Assembly: GCA_037893245.1 (NCBI GenBank)
Contig: JBAIAA010000900.1
Span: 558,001-622,000, forward strand
From: Crossaster papposus
Lineage: Eukaryota; Echinodermata; Asteroidea; Velatida; Solasteridae
DNA: 64,000 nt
Direction: 5' to 3'
Each line of letters starts with the position of its first letter. Position 1 is the stretch's first letter. A program made the translations under genes and the position numbers. The notes below the pieces were generated by a model, which saw only the letters and a program-made list of their open reading frames with translations, searched no databases and was not told where the DNA came from. Shown piece by piece: positions 13,201-28,200 of this stretch.

Positions 13201-16200
13201 ATATTTAAGATTTCTTTTAGAATTCAGGGACAAATCCTAGAGAAATTGAGAGAAAATTACAACACTTTTTGGGTCCCAGTACATTTTTAATGTGCTTATT
13301 TTGCTTCCTGCCTGCAGGCTTATTTAATGAATTTTTATTTTTTTATTTAATGAATGTCTTAGCAAACTTGTTTATTACGACAGACCTTTTCAATGGCCAG
13401 CATTTTCTTGCCGGTGTCAGTGACATGATTAGCCAGTCCTTTCTGCTTCCATACACGTAACACCTTGGCCATGTGGTAGGTGATGACGGCTATCATGTGA
13501 TGGAGACTGTCTGAGACTGACTGTTGGCGACGCTGGCGTAGACTGACCGGTAACTCTAGCAAGATGGCGTAGCAGTGGGTAAGCACCTGAACAAAGAGCA
13601 ATCAAAAACACTGGTGTTGGACTTGCATGACAAAGTTGAGCAATAGTTTCAGACAAGAAAACTTCACAAATTAAATTTCAATTTGAATAACCAAATGGAG
13701 TTAATTGAACCAGTCAGGTACCTTTCATTTGTTTGGAGCAGTTCAACTGATTGCAATATTTTGGTTTGGTATGATCTGCCACTATTGATGTTGCTGAAGT
13801 AATAGCTCAAAAGTGTAGTCCAGTCTGTCACAAATCTGTCACAAATCTATCACACAAGTATTCACAAGTCAATCACAAGCCATCCACTACCAAGTCAAGT
13901 CACAAGCTATTCAAATGAAATTAGACATACATGTGTAACTGAAGGCATACCTATGTTGTACATGAAGACTTTAGGCACCAAAGCTGCTAAATGCCAGCAA
14001 AATAATATTTGATTATTGTATACTAGGCACTCAGAGCTTTCACTTAATATCGTTATTTCATTTTCCAAGGAAGTGGCGTTTAGCAGTTTTTGCGCATTAA
14101 GTCTTCAAATGGATCTCCATTTTTATTTTGAACTTGTGAATTTGACTCAATTGTGGCCTAGCTTGTGATGTACTCTGGGACTGACCTGTATGACTGGTGT
14201 TGACGGTATCTTGTAGTGAATGATGGGAGCCAGTAGTCCATAGCACTGCACCACAGCCTGCAGGGCTAGGTTAGATTCATTCAACCAACCTGCTAACTCC
14301 ATGGCTACCAACATGCGCTCACACTCAGCTAAACGCTGAAGCTAGCAAAGACAGATGTACAAAAACAAACATTAGTAGTGAATGATGGGAGCCAGTAGTC
14401 CATAGCACTGCACCACAGCCTGCAGGGCTAGGTTAGATTCATTCAACCAACCTGCTAACTCCATGGCTACCAACATGTGCTCACACTCAGCTAAACGCTG
14501 AAGCTAGCAAAGACAGATGTACAAAAACAAACGTTAGTAGTGAATGATGGGAGCCAGTAGTCCATAGCACTGCACCACAGCCTGGAGGGCTAGGTTAGAT
14601 TCATTCAACCAACCTGCTAACTCCATGGCTACCAACATGCGCTCACACTCAGCTAAACGCTGAAGCTAGTAAAGACAGATGTACAAAAACAAACGTTAGT
14701 AGTGAATGATGGGAGCCAGTAGTCCATAGCACTGCACCACAGCCTGCAGGGCTAGGTTAGATTCATTCAACCAACCTGCTAACTCCATGGCTACCAACAT
14801 GCGCTCACACTCAGCTAAACGCTGAAGCTAGTAAAGACAGATGTACAAAAACAAACGTTAGTAGTGAATGATAGGAGCCAGTAGTCCATAGCACTGCACC
14901 ACAGCCTGGAGGGCTAGGTTAGATTCATTCAACCAACCTGCTAACTCCATGGCTACCAACATGCGCTCACACTCAGCTAAACGCTGAAGCTAGCAAAGAC
15001 AGATGTACAAAAACAAACGTTAGTAGTGAATGATAGGAGCCAGTAGTCCATAGCACTGCACCACGGCCTGGAGGGCTAGGTTAGATTCATTCAACCAACC
15101 TGCTAACTCCATGGCTACCAACATGCGCTCACACTCAGCTAAACGCTGAAGCTAGTAAAGACAGATGTACAAAAACAAACGTTAGTAGTGAATGATGGGA
15201 GCCAGTAGTCCATAGCACTGCACCACGGCCTGCAGGGCTAGGTTAGATTCATTCAACCAACCTGCTAACTCCATGGCTACCAACATGCGCTCACACTCAG
15301 CTAAACGCTGAAGCTAGCAAAGACAGATGTACAAAAACAAACGTTAGTAGTGAATGATAGGAGCCAGTAGTCCATAGCACTGCACCACAGCCTGGAGGGC
15401 TAGGTTAGATTCATTCAACCAACCTGCTAACTCCATGGCTACCAACATGCGCTCACACTCAGCTAAACGCTGAAGCTAGTAAAGACAGATGTACAAAAAC
15501 AAACGTTAGTAGTGAATGATAGGAGCCAGTAGTCCATAGCACTGCACCACGGCCTGCAGGGCTAGGTTAGATTCATTCAACCAACCTGCTAACTCCATGG
15601 CTACCAACATGCGCTCACACTCAGCTAAACGCTGAAGCTAGTAAAGACAGATGTACAAAAACAAACGTTAGTAGTGAATGATGGGAGCCAGTAGTCCATA
15701 GCACTGCACCACGGCCTGCAGGGCTAGGTTAGATTCATTCAACCAACCTGCTAACTCCATGGCTACCAACATGCGCTCACACTCAGCTAAACGCTGAAGC
15801 TAGCAAAGACAGATGTACAAAAACAAACGTTAGTAGTGAATGATGGGAGCCAGTAGTCCATAGCACTGCACCACGGCCTGCAGGGCTAGGTTAGATTCAT
15901 TCAACCAACCTGATAACTCCATGGCTACCAACATGCACTCACACTCAGCTAAACGCTGAAGCTAGCAAAGACAGATGTACAAAAACAAACGTTAGTAGTG
16001 AATGATGGGAGCCAGTAGTCCATAGCACTGCACCACGGCCTGCAGGGCTAGGTTAGATTCATTCAACCAACCTGCTAACTCCATGGCTACCAACATGCGC
16101 TCACACTCAGCTAAACGCTGAAGCTAGCAAAGACAGATGTACAAAAACAAACGTTAGTAGTGAATGATAGGAGCCAGTAGTCTATAGCACTGCACCACAG

Positions 16201-19200
16201 CCTACAGGGCTAGGTTAGATTCATTCAACCAACCTGCTAACTCCATGGCTACCAACATGCGCTCACACTCAGCTAAACGCTGAAGCTAGTAAAGACAGAT
16301 GTACAAAAACAAACGTTAGTAGTGAATGATAGGAGCCAGTAGTCCATAGCACTGCACCACAGCCTGCAGGGCTAGGTTAGATTCATTCAACCAACCTGCT
16401 AACTCCATGGCTACCAACATGCGCTCACACTCAGCTAAACGCTGAAGCTAGTAAAGACAGATGTACAAAAACAAACGTTAGTAGTGAATGATAGGAGCCA
16501 GTAGTCCATAGCACTGCACCACAGCCTGGAGGGCTAGGTTAGATTCATTCAACCAACTTGCTAACTCCATGGCTACCAACATGCGCTCACACTCAGCTAA
16601 ACGCTGAAGCTAGCAAAGACAGATGTACAAAAACAAACGTTAGTAGTGAATGATGGGAGCCAGTAGTCCATAGCACTGCACCACGGCCTGCAGGGCTAGG
16701 TTAGATTCATTCAACCAACCTGCTAACTCCATGGCTACCAACATGCGCTCACACTCAGCTAAACGCTGAAGCTAGCAAAGACAGATGTACAAAAACAAAC
16801 GTTAGTAGTGAATGATAGGAGCCAGTAGTCCATAGCACTGCACCACAGCCTGCAGGGCTAGGTTAGATTCATTCAACCAACCTGCTAACTCCATGGCTAC
16901 CAACATGCGCTCACACTCAGCTAAACGCTGAAGCTAGCAAAGACAGATGTACAAAAACAAACGTTAGTAGTGAATGATAGGAGCCAGTAGTCCATAGCAC
17001 TGCACCACGGCCTGCAGGGCTAGGTTAGATTCATTCAACCAACCTGCTAACTCCATGGCTACCAACATGCGCTCACACTCAGCTAAACGCTGAAGCTAGC
17101 AAAGACAGATGTACAAAAACAAACGTTAGTAGTGAATGATGGGAGCCAGTAGTCCATAGCACTGCACCACGGCCTGCAGGGCTAGGTTAGATTCATTCAA
17201 CCAACCTGCTAACTCCATGGCTACCAACATGCGCTCACACTCAGCTAAACGCTGAAGCTAGCAAAGACAGATGTACAAAAACAAACGTTAGTAGTGAATG
17301 ATAGGAGCCAGTAGTCTATAGCACTGCACCACAGCCTACAGGGCTAGGTTAGATTCATTCAACCAACCTGCTAACTCCATGGCTACCAACATGCGCTCAC
17401 ACTCAGCTAAACGCTGAAGCTAGTAAAGACAGATGTACAAAAACAAACGTTAGTAGTGAATGATAGGAGCCAGTAGTCCATAGCACTGCACCACAGCCTG
17501 CAGGGCTAGGTTAGATTCATTCAACCAACCTGCTAACTCCATGGCTACCAACATGCACTCACACTCAGCTAAACGCTGAAGCTAGTAAAGACAGATGTAC
17601 AAAAACAAACGTTAGTAGTGAATGATAGGAGCCAGTAGTCCATAGCACTGCACCACGGCCTGGAGGGCTAGGTTAGATTCATTCAACCAACCTGCTAACT
17701 CCATACTTACCAAAATGCAGCTATTTATCTTTTTCACTTATTAGCATGATATAACAAAACATTTGTTGACTGCTGTGATGTGGGATATGACGTTTTTTAA
17801 CACCCTCGGGAAAGCCGAAGATGCTATGTGTCTCTACGTAATATCCCACATCACAAAGCCTCGTCACTTTTAAATTTCAGTTGACAAGGGGCCTACAAAT
17901 GAAATGGATAGGTCTATGAGGCTTTTCACTCTATTTTATTGAAAGACATCAATGAAATCCAGAGAGATTTATTTTTATATGGGTAAAACACCAACCTGTC
18001 CCTTGGAGTAGGGCCCTCTATCACAGAGTTTATCGCAGTAGATCTCTCCCTCTCTGACGCTGACATCCACGTTGATGAAGATACTGGTCAGGAACATGCG
18101 CAGCAGGACGGGTGAGGCAACGGAGCAAGTCTTAGGGTTCAGTCTTGAGAGGCAAATGATAAGACACAACGGTGATAATAAAAACATGCGCAGCAAGACG
18201 GGTGAGGCAACGAAGCAAGTCTTGGGGTTCAGTCTTGAGAGGCAAATGATAAGACACAACAGTAATAATAAAAACATGCGCAGCAAGACGGGTGAGGCAA
18301 CGGAGCAAGTCTTGGGGTTCAGTCTTGAGAGGCAAATGATAAGACACAACAGTAATAATAAAAACATGCGCAGCAGGACGGGTGAGGCAACAAAGCAAGT
18401 CTTGGGGTTCAGTCTTGAGAGGCAAATGATAAGACACAACAGTAATAATAAAAACATGCGCAGCAGGACGGGTGAGGCAACGGAGCAAGTCTTGGGGTTC
18501 AGTCTTGAGAGGCAAATGATAAGACACAACGGTAATAATAAAAACATGCGCAGCAGGACGGGTGAGGCAACGGAGCAAGTCTTGGGGTTCAGTCTTGAGA
18601 GGCAAATGATAAGACACAACGGTAATAATAAAAACATGCGCAGCAGGACGGGTGAGGCAACGGAGCAAGTCTTAGGGTTCAGTCTTGAGAGGCAAATGAT
18701 AAGACACAACAGTAATAATACAAACATGCGCAGCAGGACGGGTGAGGCAACGAAGCAAGTCTTGGGGTTCAGTCTTGAGAGGCAAATGATAAGACACAAC
18801 AGTAATAATAAAAACATGCGCAGCAGGACGGGTGAGGCAACGGAGCAAGTCTTGGGGTTCAGTCTTGAGAGGCAAATGAGAAGACGCAACGATAATAATA
18901 AAAACATGCGCAGCAAGACGGGTGAGGCAACGGAGCAAGTCTTGGGGTTCAGTCTTGAGAGGCAAATGATAAGACACAACGGTAATAATAAAAACATGCG
19001 CAGCAGGACGGGTGAGGCAACGGAGCAAGTCTTAGGGTTCAGTCTTGAGAGGCAAATGATAAGACACAACGGTAATAATAAAAACATGTGTAGCAGGACA
19101 GGTGAGGCAACGGAGCAAGTCTTAGGGTTCAGTCTTGAGAGGCAAATGATAAGACACAACGGTAATAATAAAAACATGTGTAGCAGGACAGGTGAGGCAA

Positions 19201-22200
19201 CGGAGCAAGTCTTAGGGTTCAGTCTTGAGAGGCAAATGATAAGACACAACGGTAATAATAAAAACATGCGCAGCAGGACGGGTGAGGCAACGGAGCAAGT
19301 CTTAGGGTTCAGTCTTGAGAGGCAAATGATAAGACACAACGGTAATAATAAAAACATGCGCAGCAGGACGGGTGAGGCAACGGAGCAAGTCTTAGGGTTC
19401 AGTCTTGAGAGGCAAATGATAAGACACAACGGTAATAATAAAAACATGTGTAGCAGGACAGGTGAGGCAACGGAGCAAGTCTTAGGGTTCAGTCTTGAGA
19501 GGCAAATGATAAGACACAACGGTAATAATAAAAACATGCGCAGCAGGACGGGTGAGGCAACGGAGCAAGACTTGGGGTTCAGTCTTGAGAGGCAAATGAT
19601 AAGACACAACAGTAATAATAAAAACGGTTTTATATGGCCAGCAGCTTCGAACTCCTGCTTACTTTCTGAGAGTGAGCTTAAAGTCTTCTCTAGCTGTCAC
19701 CACCTCAATGTCAGATTCCGATGGAAGGACGGGGGCTACAAACTGCTCCCAGAGTACCGTGCTAGCAGTCAGGCCGATGGGGTAACATCCCACCTGATAG
19801 GCAGTCTGTGAGGGACAAGACAAACAAGGAACTCTAGTGAAAGAATGGTACTGATTGAGTAGAACAGTCTTGAAATCTCTACAGAAAGATTAAGAGTCTC
19901 AGCCAGAGACTCCCCAGTATACCTTCAAAATGAATTGATGCAGATTTGGAGATATCCAAGTTAAATAAGTCTGAAACATTTGAAACAAGGCAACTGGACC
20001 TAGAACTGAATAGAAATTGTCACAGCCTATCTAGGTCGCTTATCTGGTTCTAATTCTTGACATCATGGAATGTAATGAAGGGGAGGGGGGGGGGGGGGGA
20101 GAGGTGGGGGGGGGGGGAGGTGGGGGGGGGAGGATGGGATGCTAGGATGGGCTTGGTTTAGACCCCTTATTTATGGACAGACCATCATACGTACCTGACT
20201 TAGAAAGGCCCACGTCATGAGGATAGACAACGGGTGAGATGCTAGGATGGGCTTCGTGGTGTTACCAATGCTGTCTCCGATAAGGGCGCCATTGGCTGTA
20301 TACGCTGCTACAGCAAAGACGTATTTCTCATTGGTTTGTAGGCCAGAGACGTGCAGCTCGCAATCGTAGGCTGGAACCTAGTGGTAAAAAAACACCAAGA
20401 GATAATCAGTTTGTATGTAATGTTTATTCCATGGATTAATAGATCAGGCGTCAATTGTATGGAACTAGGTACATGTACATAAATGTACTTAGCAAAAAAT
20501 ACACTTGCTTAACAAAAACAGGTTACCAGCCAATGTGCCATAAAGTGTATATTGCTCGTGACCGGTTCCCGGCTAACTTCTGTTTACGGCACATAAAATC
20601 TGCTTATTAATATTTGTGCTTAGCAGATCCCTGCATTATCAATTCTTTGACTGTTTATTTTAAGAATATGGATTTTGGATTACCTCTTCTCCAGTTCCTG
20701 GTAAGAAGTAATCATTCAGTCTGACCTTCACATTGCTGCCACTGGCCAGCCGACCAAACAGTCGATACCAAGCAACCTGATGGACGAAAAACATTGACAA
20801 CATTAGCAAAACATTTACCATGTCTTAGAAGAAGGTACTTTCAGCATCATCTGAAAGTGCATGTCATGGATTACTCATCTCACAAATCACAAGTCCCTCA
20901 CAAACAAATCACAAGTCCCTCACAAACAAATCACAAGTCCCTCACAAACAAATCACAAGTCCATCACAAACAAATCACAAGTCCATCACAAACAAATCAC
21001 AAGTCCATCACAAACAAATCACAAGTCCATCACAAACAAATCACAAGTCCATCACAAACAAATCACAAGCCCATCACAAACAAATCACAAGCCCATCACA
21101 AACAAATCACAAGCCCATCACAAACAAATCACAAGCCCATCACAAACAAATCACAAGTCCATCACAAACAAATCACAAGTCCATCACAAACAAATCACAA
21201 GTCAGTAAAAGATCGATAACAAATTAGATCTGAAAATATAGATATATATTTTTTTTTCTTGAATATTCAAACTGCCAAAAAGCTTTTTAAATATCCGGCT
21301 GATGATCGGATATTTAAATCTTCAGTACAGCCCAGCAGAAAGAACAATGACAAAGAAACGTCTTTCGTCACAAAGTAATTGAATAGCTCGTTATTCGTCC
21401 ATCCATATTTGAACAGGGTAAAGGCTGGTTTATACTCGGCGCGAAAGTGAACGCGAATTTGTGACATCACCGGAGTTTCTGTTCTGCAAATTCGCAAAAG
21501 TTAAACACATTTCCAATCCGGCGAACGTTTATAGCAAATGCTTTGTGACGTCAAATTCGTATCGCATCCGCTTTCGCGTGAAGTATAAACCTTCCTTAAC
21601 TCATTTGTCTCATGGTGTCAAAAGCTTAGACGGGACATGACTGACCTTTTGTGGTGGGTTGTAGAGACCAGGTCTGAAGACCATGGTGGTGTCAGTGCGG
21701 CACAGCAGCAATGGGGCCGGGGGAACTCCTGATTCCCTGATGCTAGATGTCTGGCCCTTCTGTTGTTGATTCTGTTGCTTCTGAGGAGCGTTGTAGGTAA
21801 ATAGCTTCAACTCCTGATCTTGGGCCTTGGTTAGCTGACTCACCGCATCCTGTGCAGAGAAATATTGTAGGCTTTCAAGATGAAATTGTAGAGCAAAAGT
21901 AGGATCAACATTACCACAAAAATTTGAAACTTTTGCCGGCTTTCATCTATATCATTAAGTGGTATAGACTTTTCTAAATTAAATCCCATTGGGATAACAA
22001 TAGATAAAGTACCTGTAATAATCCAGTTTGTTCAGGAGTCAGGTCACCAGACTTGGGCATCAGCAGTGTTTTCTGCATTAGAAATAGAGCCCTGGACACC
22101 AGGTTCTTATCGCAGCTGTTTAATAGCTCATCTACTGTCTCAATGTGGACGACGTGGCCGTCCGCTCTCTGCACCTACAGGGTCGGGGAAATAAATGAGG

Positions 22201-25200
22201 CGTTGAGACAGAACTGAGACAGAACTGAGACAGAACAGAAAATGAGACAGAACTGGGCAATTTTCAATGATATTCAATAATGTTTTTAATGATATTCGGC
22301 TGGCAAAGGAGCCAATTTCATTAAAAAAACAAGCTAGCACAAAAATGTACTTAGCAAAAAAGTATTGCTCAGTAAAAAAAGATTATCAGCGAAACCTTCA
22401 TGTGATTTTCATGCTATTGCAAAAACCAGCAAAACAACAGTCACGAACAATAAACATCACCTGAACATTTGGTTTATAACCCTGTTACAAACCAAGGAAG
22501 AATTTTCATGCTAAGCAAATTTGTGTGCTTACACATTTTATGAACTTGGCCCAGGTTTTACTAAGCGAGAATTTTTGTGATTAGCAAATGTTTGTGCTTA
22601 TGCAATCATAATAATCATGGTACCATCTCGGTAATGGCGGATATTTAGTCAGATTTTTTTTTCCTGCAGCCTAATAAAGATGAATGTATTTTATAAGCTC
22701 ACCAATCTCTGTTCTGTGGCAACACGGCTCTTCTGGCTCTTCCCAGAACCCGCCTTGGCCTTGATGCCTGCACTACTGCCGTTTACTGTCTTGGCCAACT
22801 TGATGCACACCCTGTGGTACATGAACAGCAGCTCAAGGTGCAGGTCCATGATGGTGTTGTGAACCCCCTCTGGATCGTCATCGGCCTTCTCTGTCGTGTT
22901 GTCCTTATCTGTGGCATCTAAGATGTCCGTGTTCTTGGCAGGTTTAAAGGTTGTGTTGTCCTGTTCAAAACATTAATATGGCAAACAAAATTACTTACTT
23001 AACCAGTTCGCACTGGATGACGAATATAAACGCAAAGTTTTCCCCAGATTCAAAATGGACGACGCATAAACACGTCACGAGCAAGGCCAGAAATGTCTGT
23101 CAGCAGCGAGCAAGGCCGGAAATGCGTGGGTGTGCTTCCCAGGACCATCGGCCTGAACATGCCCCAGATCGAGTTTCGTAAAACATAATCCCGCGCCTTG
23201 GGGATGTTAAAATAATCCCGGCGCGAACTGGTTAAGTACCTAGTGATTGAGAGATATGATATGTAGGCAACTTTCCCCTTACTTTGACCCAGCTGACGTC
23301 GGCGATGGACTTTCCATCCGTCAGTGCTACAATCTGTCGCGCCCTGGACATCCCCTGCAGCGCTCTCTCTAAGATCTCCCTGGCAGACAGCAGCTGTTCC
23401 TGTGCACCCAGATGTAAGATGGAGGAGGTGTAGATTGAGGTGCTGGCCCGACCCAGGGCCGTGGTGGTGTCACGGCCGGCCTCGCTAAACGGCCTCACTG
23501 TCGGAGATTTGGGTACTGGGGTAGCGTCTGGGTGGTAAATACAACAGAGATGTTATCAACGGAGTCTACTTTGCAATGGAACTGTGTACAAGTTCACCTT
23601 TAACGCCCGGTTTATACTTCAGGGTTCGATTTCACGATTCTGCAACTCATCTCAGGACCTAAAGATCGGGTGGACCCCATTGTGTGACATCGGGTGGACC
23701 CCATTGCAAGATACAGGCAAGTACAATATCTACAGCTTTCTTGCTATTCAGGCATTTGTCCGTAGGTTTATATTTAAGAAGGTACCTTTCTGGAGTGTAG
23801 AGACAGACTGATCATCGACGTCTCTTGATTGCCGACCTCCAGACCCTGTCTCAACTACTGCTGGCTTAGCCTTCACCTTGCCTGTATTCATACAGAATGA
23901 TACATAAGTAGAAATCAAACCTCATTTGCTGAATGTCACAATGTCAAGGAAAGAAAGTCTAACAGTACAAAAGTACAACAAACAGAAAACCTCTCAAACA
24001 GTACACACATGCTGTTTTTGTAAGTCAAGTTTCAGAATAGAAATATGGAAACAAAGATGTAAACTTTAAGTTATTTTCTTGTTAAACTAGCAATGGTGCT
24101 AGAGACTGTGTGCTTAAACTCGAATTTAATTTTAACTTTTTCACCCTTAATTCTGTCAAGCATTTGTTTTTGGCAAAGTGTTGACCCATCTACAAGAATC
24201 ATGTCTCCTTTCTGATTTCCATCCCTACCATAGGTTTCATCTTCTTCATAAGCACCCCCCAATACAAAAAGATTGTACAACCAAAAGTATCCAACCAGTA
24301 AGATGTTATTCACCCATACCCCTCAGGGGAAGACTTCATTTTGCAGATTCTTGCTCCCTTAGATAAGAATCAATACAAATACCTTAAACAAAACTCTGAA
24401 TCCAGGTCACATTCTAATATTCTCACCAAGGTTCCCCTATGAACAATTGAACCAGGCTACCTAATTTCAAGCCCAGTTTCTTTCAGGCAATGTACCTGTG
24501 TCAGACTCGTTCGCTGCATTGTTTTCCAGGACTAAGGCTAAGCGGATAGCCACCTCAGCCGTCACTCCACAGTCCATGGTGCTAATCCCACACCAGTACA
24601 TCACCTCATGGACAATACTCAGGATGTGAACCCACTGTAACACAAAACAACCAAACCTAACGGGTTTCATCAGATAATACAAGTTACAGTGGGTACAGTG
24701 GTTGATTGCACGAAAATAATGCAAACATTATAATGCATAATGCACCACGTCCCCAATAGCCTAAAGTGCATTTCTGCAGCGTCGAATCTTGTTGTGCACA
24801 TGCACAGTTGGATTTCCAAACAAGCTTATTCCTCTAGGGCTCCTGATTTTGGAATTTTCCCCTAAATTCCCCGTGTTTTCCCTTATTTTCAAGAATTATG
24901 ACAGACTCTTGCACACCAGCGCTTCCATGTGCCCAAAGTCCATTTTTATTTTATTTTATTTACAACCATCTTTAACGGGGGTAGCCCATCCAGCAGAAGC
25001 TGATCATTTGGGGCCCTCATGAACAATGAGAAGGTACAGTTTTAGAGGTGGGAGAAAATCCTGGGGAAAACCCTCGGAGTCAGGCAGGGACTGAAAACAC
25101 AATCCACATATTGGCCCATGCGGGGTTCGAACCCGGGCCATAGTTGTGAAAGGCGAGGAAAGAACCGCTGTGCCAACCTGACTCCCCACAAAATGCATGT

Positions 25201-28200
25201 ACATATGTACCAGCTTTTGATGACTGACACACACCTTGTTAGGCTGATCAATCTTCTGTAGATACTTGCCGCTATCCGACGCACCGGTCTGGACCTTCTG
25301 AAAGACAGACTTACAACGATTCCAAAGGAACAAGGTGGCATCTACAACCATGTCTCTATCTACAGACTCCTAAAAACAATCAAATCAACACAGAGGTCTA
25401 CATATTACGTATCATCAACACAAAGGACTATATCTTTTCAATTTTGTTTACATCATTTTCAAAATAATACATTTTCTAAAATCCCACCCGATAAATCCAC
25501 ACATTTAACCTCAAACTGAACTAAACTGAACTGAAAGGGTTCAGGCCGGCATCTGTGGGTAGCACCCTGATATTTCTGGCCTCGCTCGCTGTGAGCCGGT
25601 CGCTGACAGATATTTCCTGCTTTGCTTGTGACGTGTTTATCCATCTTCGGTTTTGAATTTTGGAAAAACTTTGCGTATATACACGTCATCTGTCGCGAAC
25701 TGGTTAAGAACAGCTCATTAGTATTCCCTGTGATTTGGAATGTAAACGCTAGTTTAAGAACAATTCAAGACAAATGTTACTGAAAATATTTGTTTTTGTC
25801 CTTTGTAAATTGACAGTGTGAAACAGTCGCCCGTATAAAAAGCCAAGAGTGTAAAACAGTCCATCTGTTTTAAAGAAAGATTGAGAAAAAACAATTCCTC
25901 ACAACAAAAAAGTCTTGAAAGTAAAACAATAACAATTAAAAATTAAAATTAAAACAATAAAACAAATCCACTTTCTGTACATACTGCCATAGGATCCTTG
26001 GCACATGAGTTCAGGACCTCAGCAAGTTGCACCATTTCATCATTGAGTAGTAGGTTAGAGCGTGGTACGGGAGCTGTAACAAAGGTCAACATTATACATA
26101 ATATCACATTCAATGCTAAGAATACAATGAAGATTCACATACTAGAGTACTATAGTGCTTAATACTAAACTTCTTTTCATTGATATACTACATTTATCTC
26201 AGTGTTATCCATAATGCTTTCACTGTTGAAAACTACGCAAAGTATGCAGGGTTCCCACACATAAACATACTTCCACTACCATGAGGCAAAAACTACGCTA
26301 CCTATACCAATGAACGGAGAATCTTTCTAGAAGAAAAATGATACCAAGATATCTCAATTTGGGCTAGTAGTTTTAGCTCCAGACCATATTTTATGAGGCA
26401 CAGTCAGAGGTGTTTTTACACCAGGAAATAACTAAACCACACCCTGCAAATACAACATGACATGGATTAGTTATTTCTTGGTGTGAAATGACCTCTGATT
26501 TTGCTTTATAAAATTACTACACCTCATAAATATTTATAAGTAAATTTTTGCGCGTTCGGGAAGAAAAAATAACGTCAGGTGACGTCATCCCGGTGAGTAT
26601 TTAGCTCGCAACCATGTGGTATTCTTTTCTGCTAGCACCAAAAATTCCCTCTGGAACCCTCCTCGTAGACATGTAGTCTGTGGCAAGTAATCTTTACGGA
26701 ACCAGTCTTAGTAATGTTACTAGATTTCCACCATTGACTGAAAAAGAACTTAAATATCTTGTGCTGAATAAAGATGCAAAATCTACTAAGGCCGTTATCG
26801 ACAAGGCAGTGAATATTTACGAGGTGTAGTAAAACAAATACAGCATGGTTTATTTCTGGAAAATAGTGGGAATTACTGGTTCCTTGGTGTAGGTAGTCGA
26901 GCTGATCTACACCTTGGGACCAGTAATTCCCACTACTTCTCCTCAAACCATGCTGTATTTGTATATTACTAGCCCAAATCAGCGAGAGGCTAGTTATGCT
27001 TGTGTTCTTTGTCACAATACTGACTCTGTGAGCGTGTTTGTGAGTGGGCAGGCCCATCAGCTATGCTACTGTCCTGTCAGTGAGAGGCTGGTTATGCTTG
27101 TGTTCTTTGTCACAATACTGACTCTGTGAGTGTGTTTGTGAGTGGGCAGGCCCATCAGCTATGCTACTGTCCTGTCAGCGAGAGGCTAGTTATGCTTGTG
27201 TTCTTTGTCACAATACTGACTCTGTGAGCGTGTTTGTGAGTGGGCAGGCCCATCAGCTATGCTACTGTCCTGTCAGCGAGAGACTGTATGCTTGTGTTCT
27301 TTGTCACAATACTGACTCTGTGAGTGTGTTTGTGAGTGGGCAGGCCCATCAGCTATGCTACTGTCCTGTCAGCGAGAGACTGTATGCTTGTGTTCTTTGT
27401 CACAATACTGACTCTGTGAGCGTGTTTGTGAGTGGGCAGGCCCATCAGCTATGCTACTGTCCTGTCAGCGAGAGGCTGGTTATGCTTGTGTTCTTTGTCA
27501 CAATACTGACTCTGTGAGCGTGTTTGTGAGTGGGCAGGCCCATCAGCTATGCTACTGTTCTGTCAGCTAGAGGCTGGTTATGCTTGTGTTCTTTGTCACA
27601 ATACTGACTCTGTGAGCGTGTTTGTGAGTGGGCAGGCCCATCAGCTATGCTACTGTTCTGTCAGCGAGAGGCTGGTTATGCTCGTGTTCTTTGTCACAAT
27701 ACTGACTCTGTGAGTGTGTTTGTGAGTGGGCAGGCCCATCAGCTATGCTACTGTCCTGTCAGCGAGAGGCTGGTTATGCTTGTGTTCTTTGTCACAATAC
27801 TGACTCTGTGAGTGTGTTTGTGAGTGGGCAGGCCCATCAGCTATGCTACTGTCCTGTCAGTGAGAGGCTGGTTATGCTTGTGTTCTTTGTCACAATACTG
27901 ACTCTGTGAGCGTGTTTGTGAGTGGGCAGGCCCATCAGCTATGCTACTGTTCTGTCAGCAAGAGGCTGGTTATGCTCGTGTTCTTTGTCACAATACTGAC
28001 TCTGTGAGCGTGTTTGTGAGTGGGCAGGCTCATCAGCTATGCTACTGTCCTGTCAGTGAGAGGCTGGTTATGCTTGTGTTCTTTGTCACAATACTGACTC
28101 TGTGAGTGTGTTTGTGAGTGGGCAGGCCCATCAGCTATGCTACTGTCCTGTCAGTGAGAGGCTGGTTATGCTTGTGTTCTTTGTCACAATACTGACTCTG

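Noticed and set aside
18072-19811. 579-residue ORF on the plus strand
   Set aside because: It is the antisense of the 90-bp array; a unit length divisible by three keeps several frames open. The other strand carries the CFAP54 exon.
20794-21219. ORF of NHKSITNKSQVH repeats
   Set aside because: 22-bp minisatellite read in frame; intronic and antisense to CFAP54.
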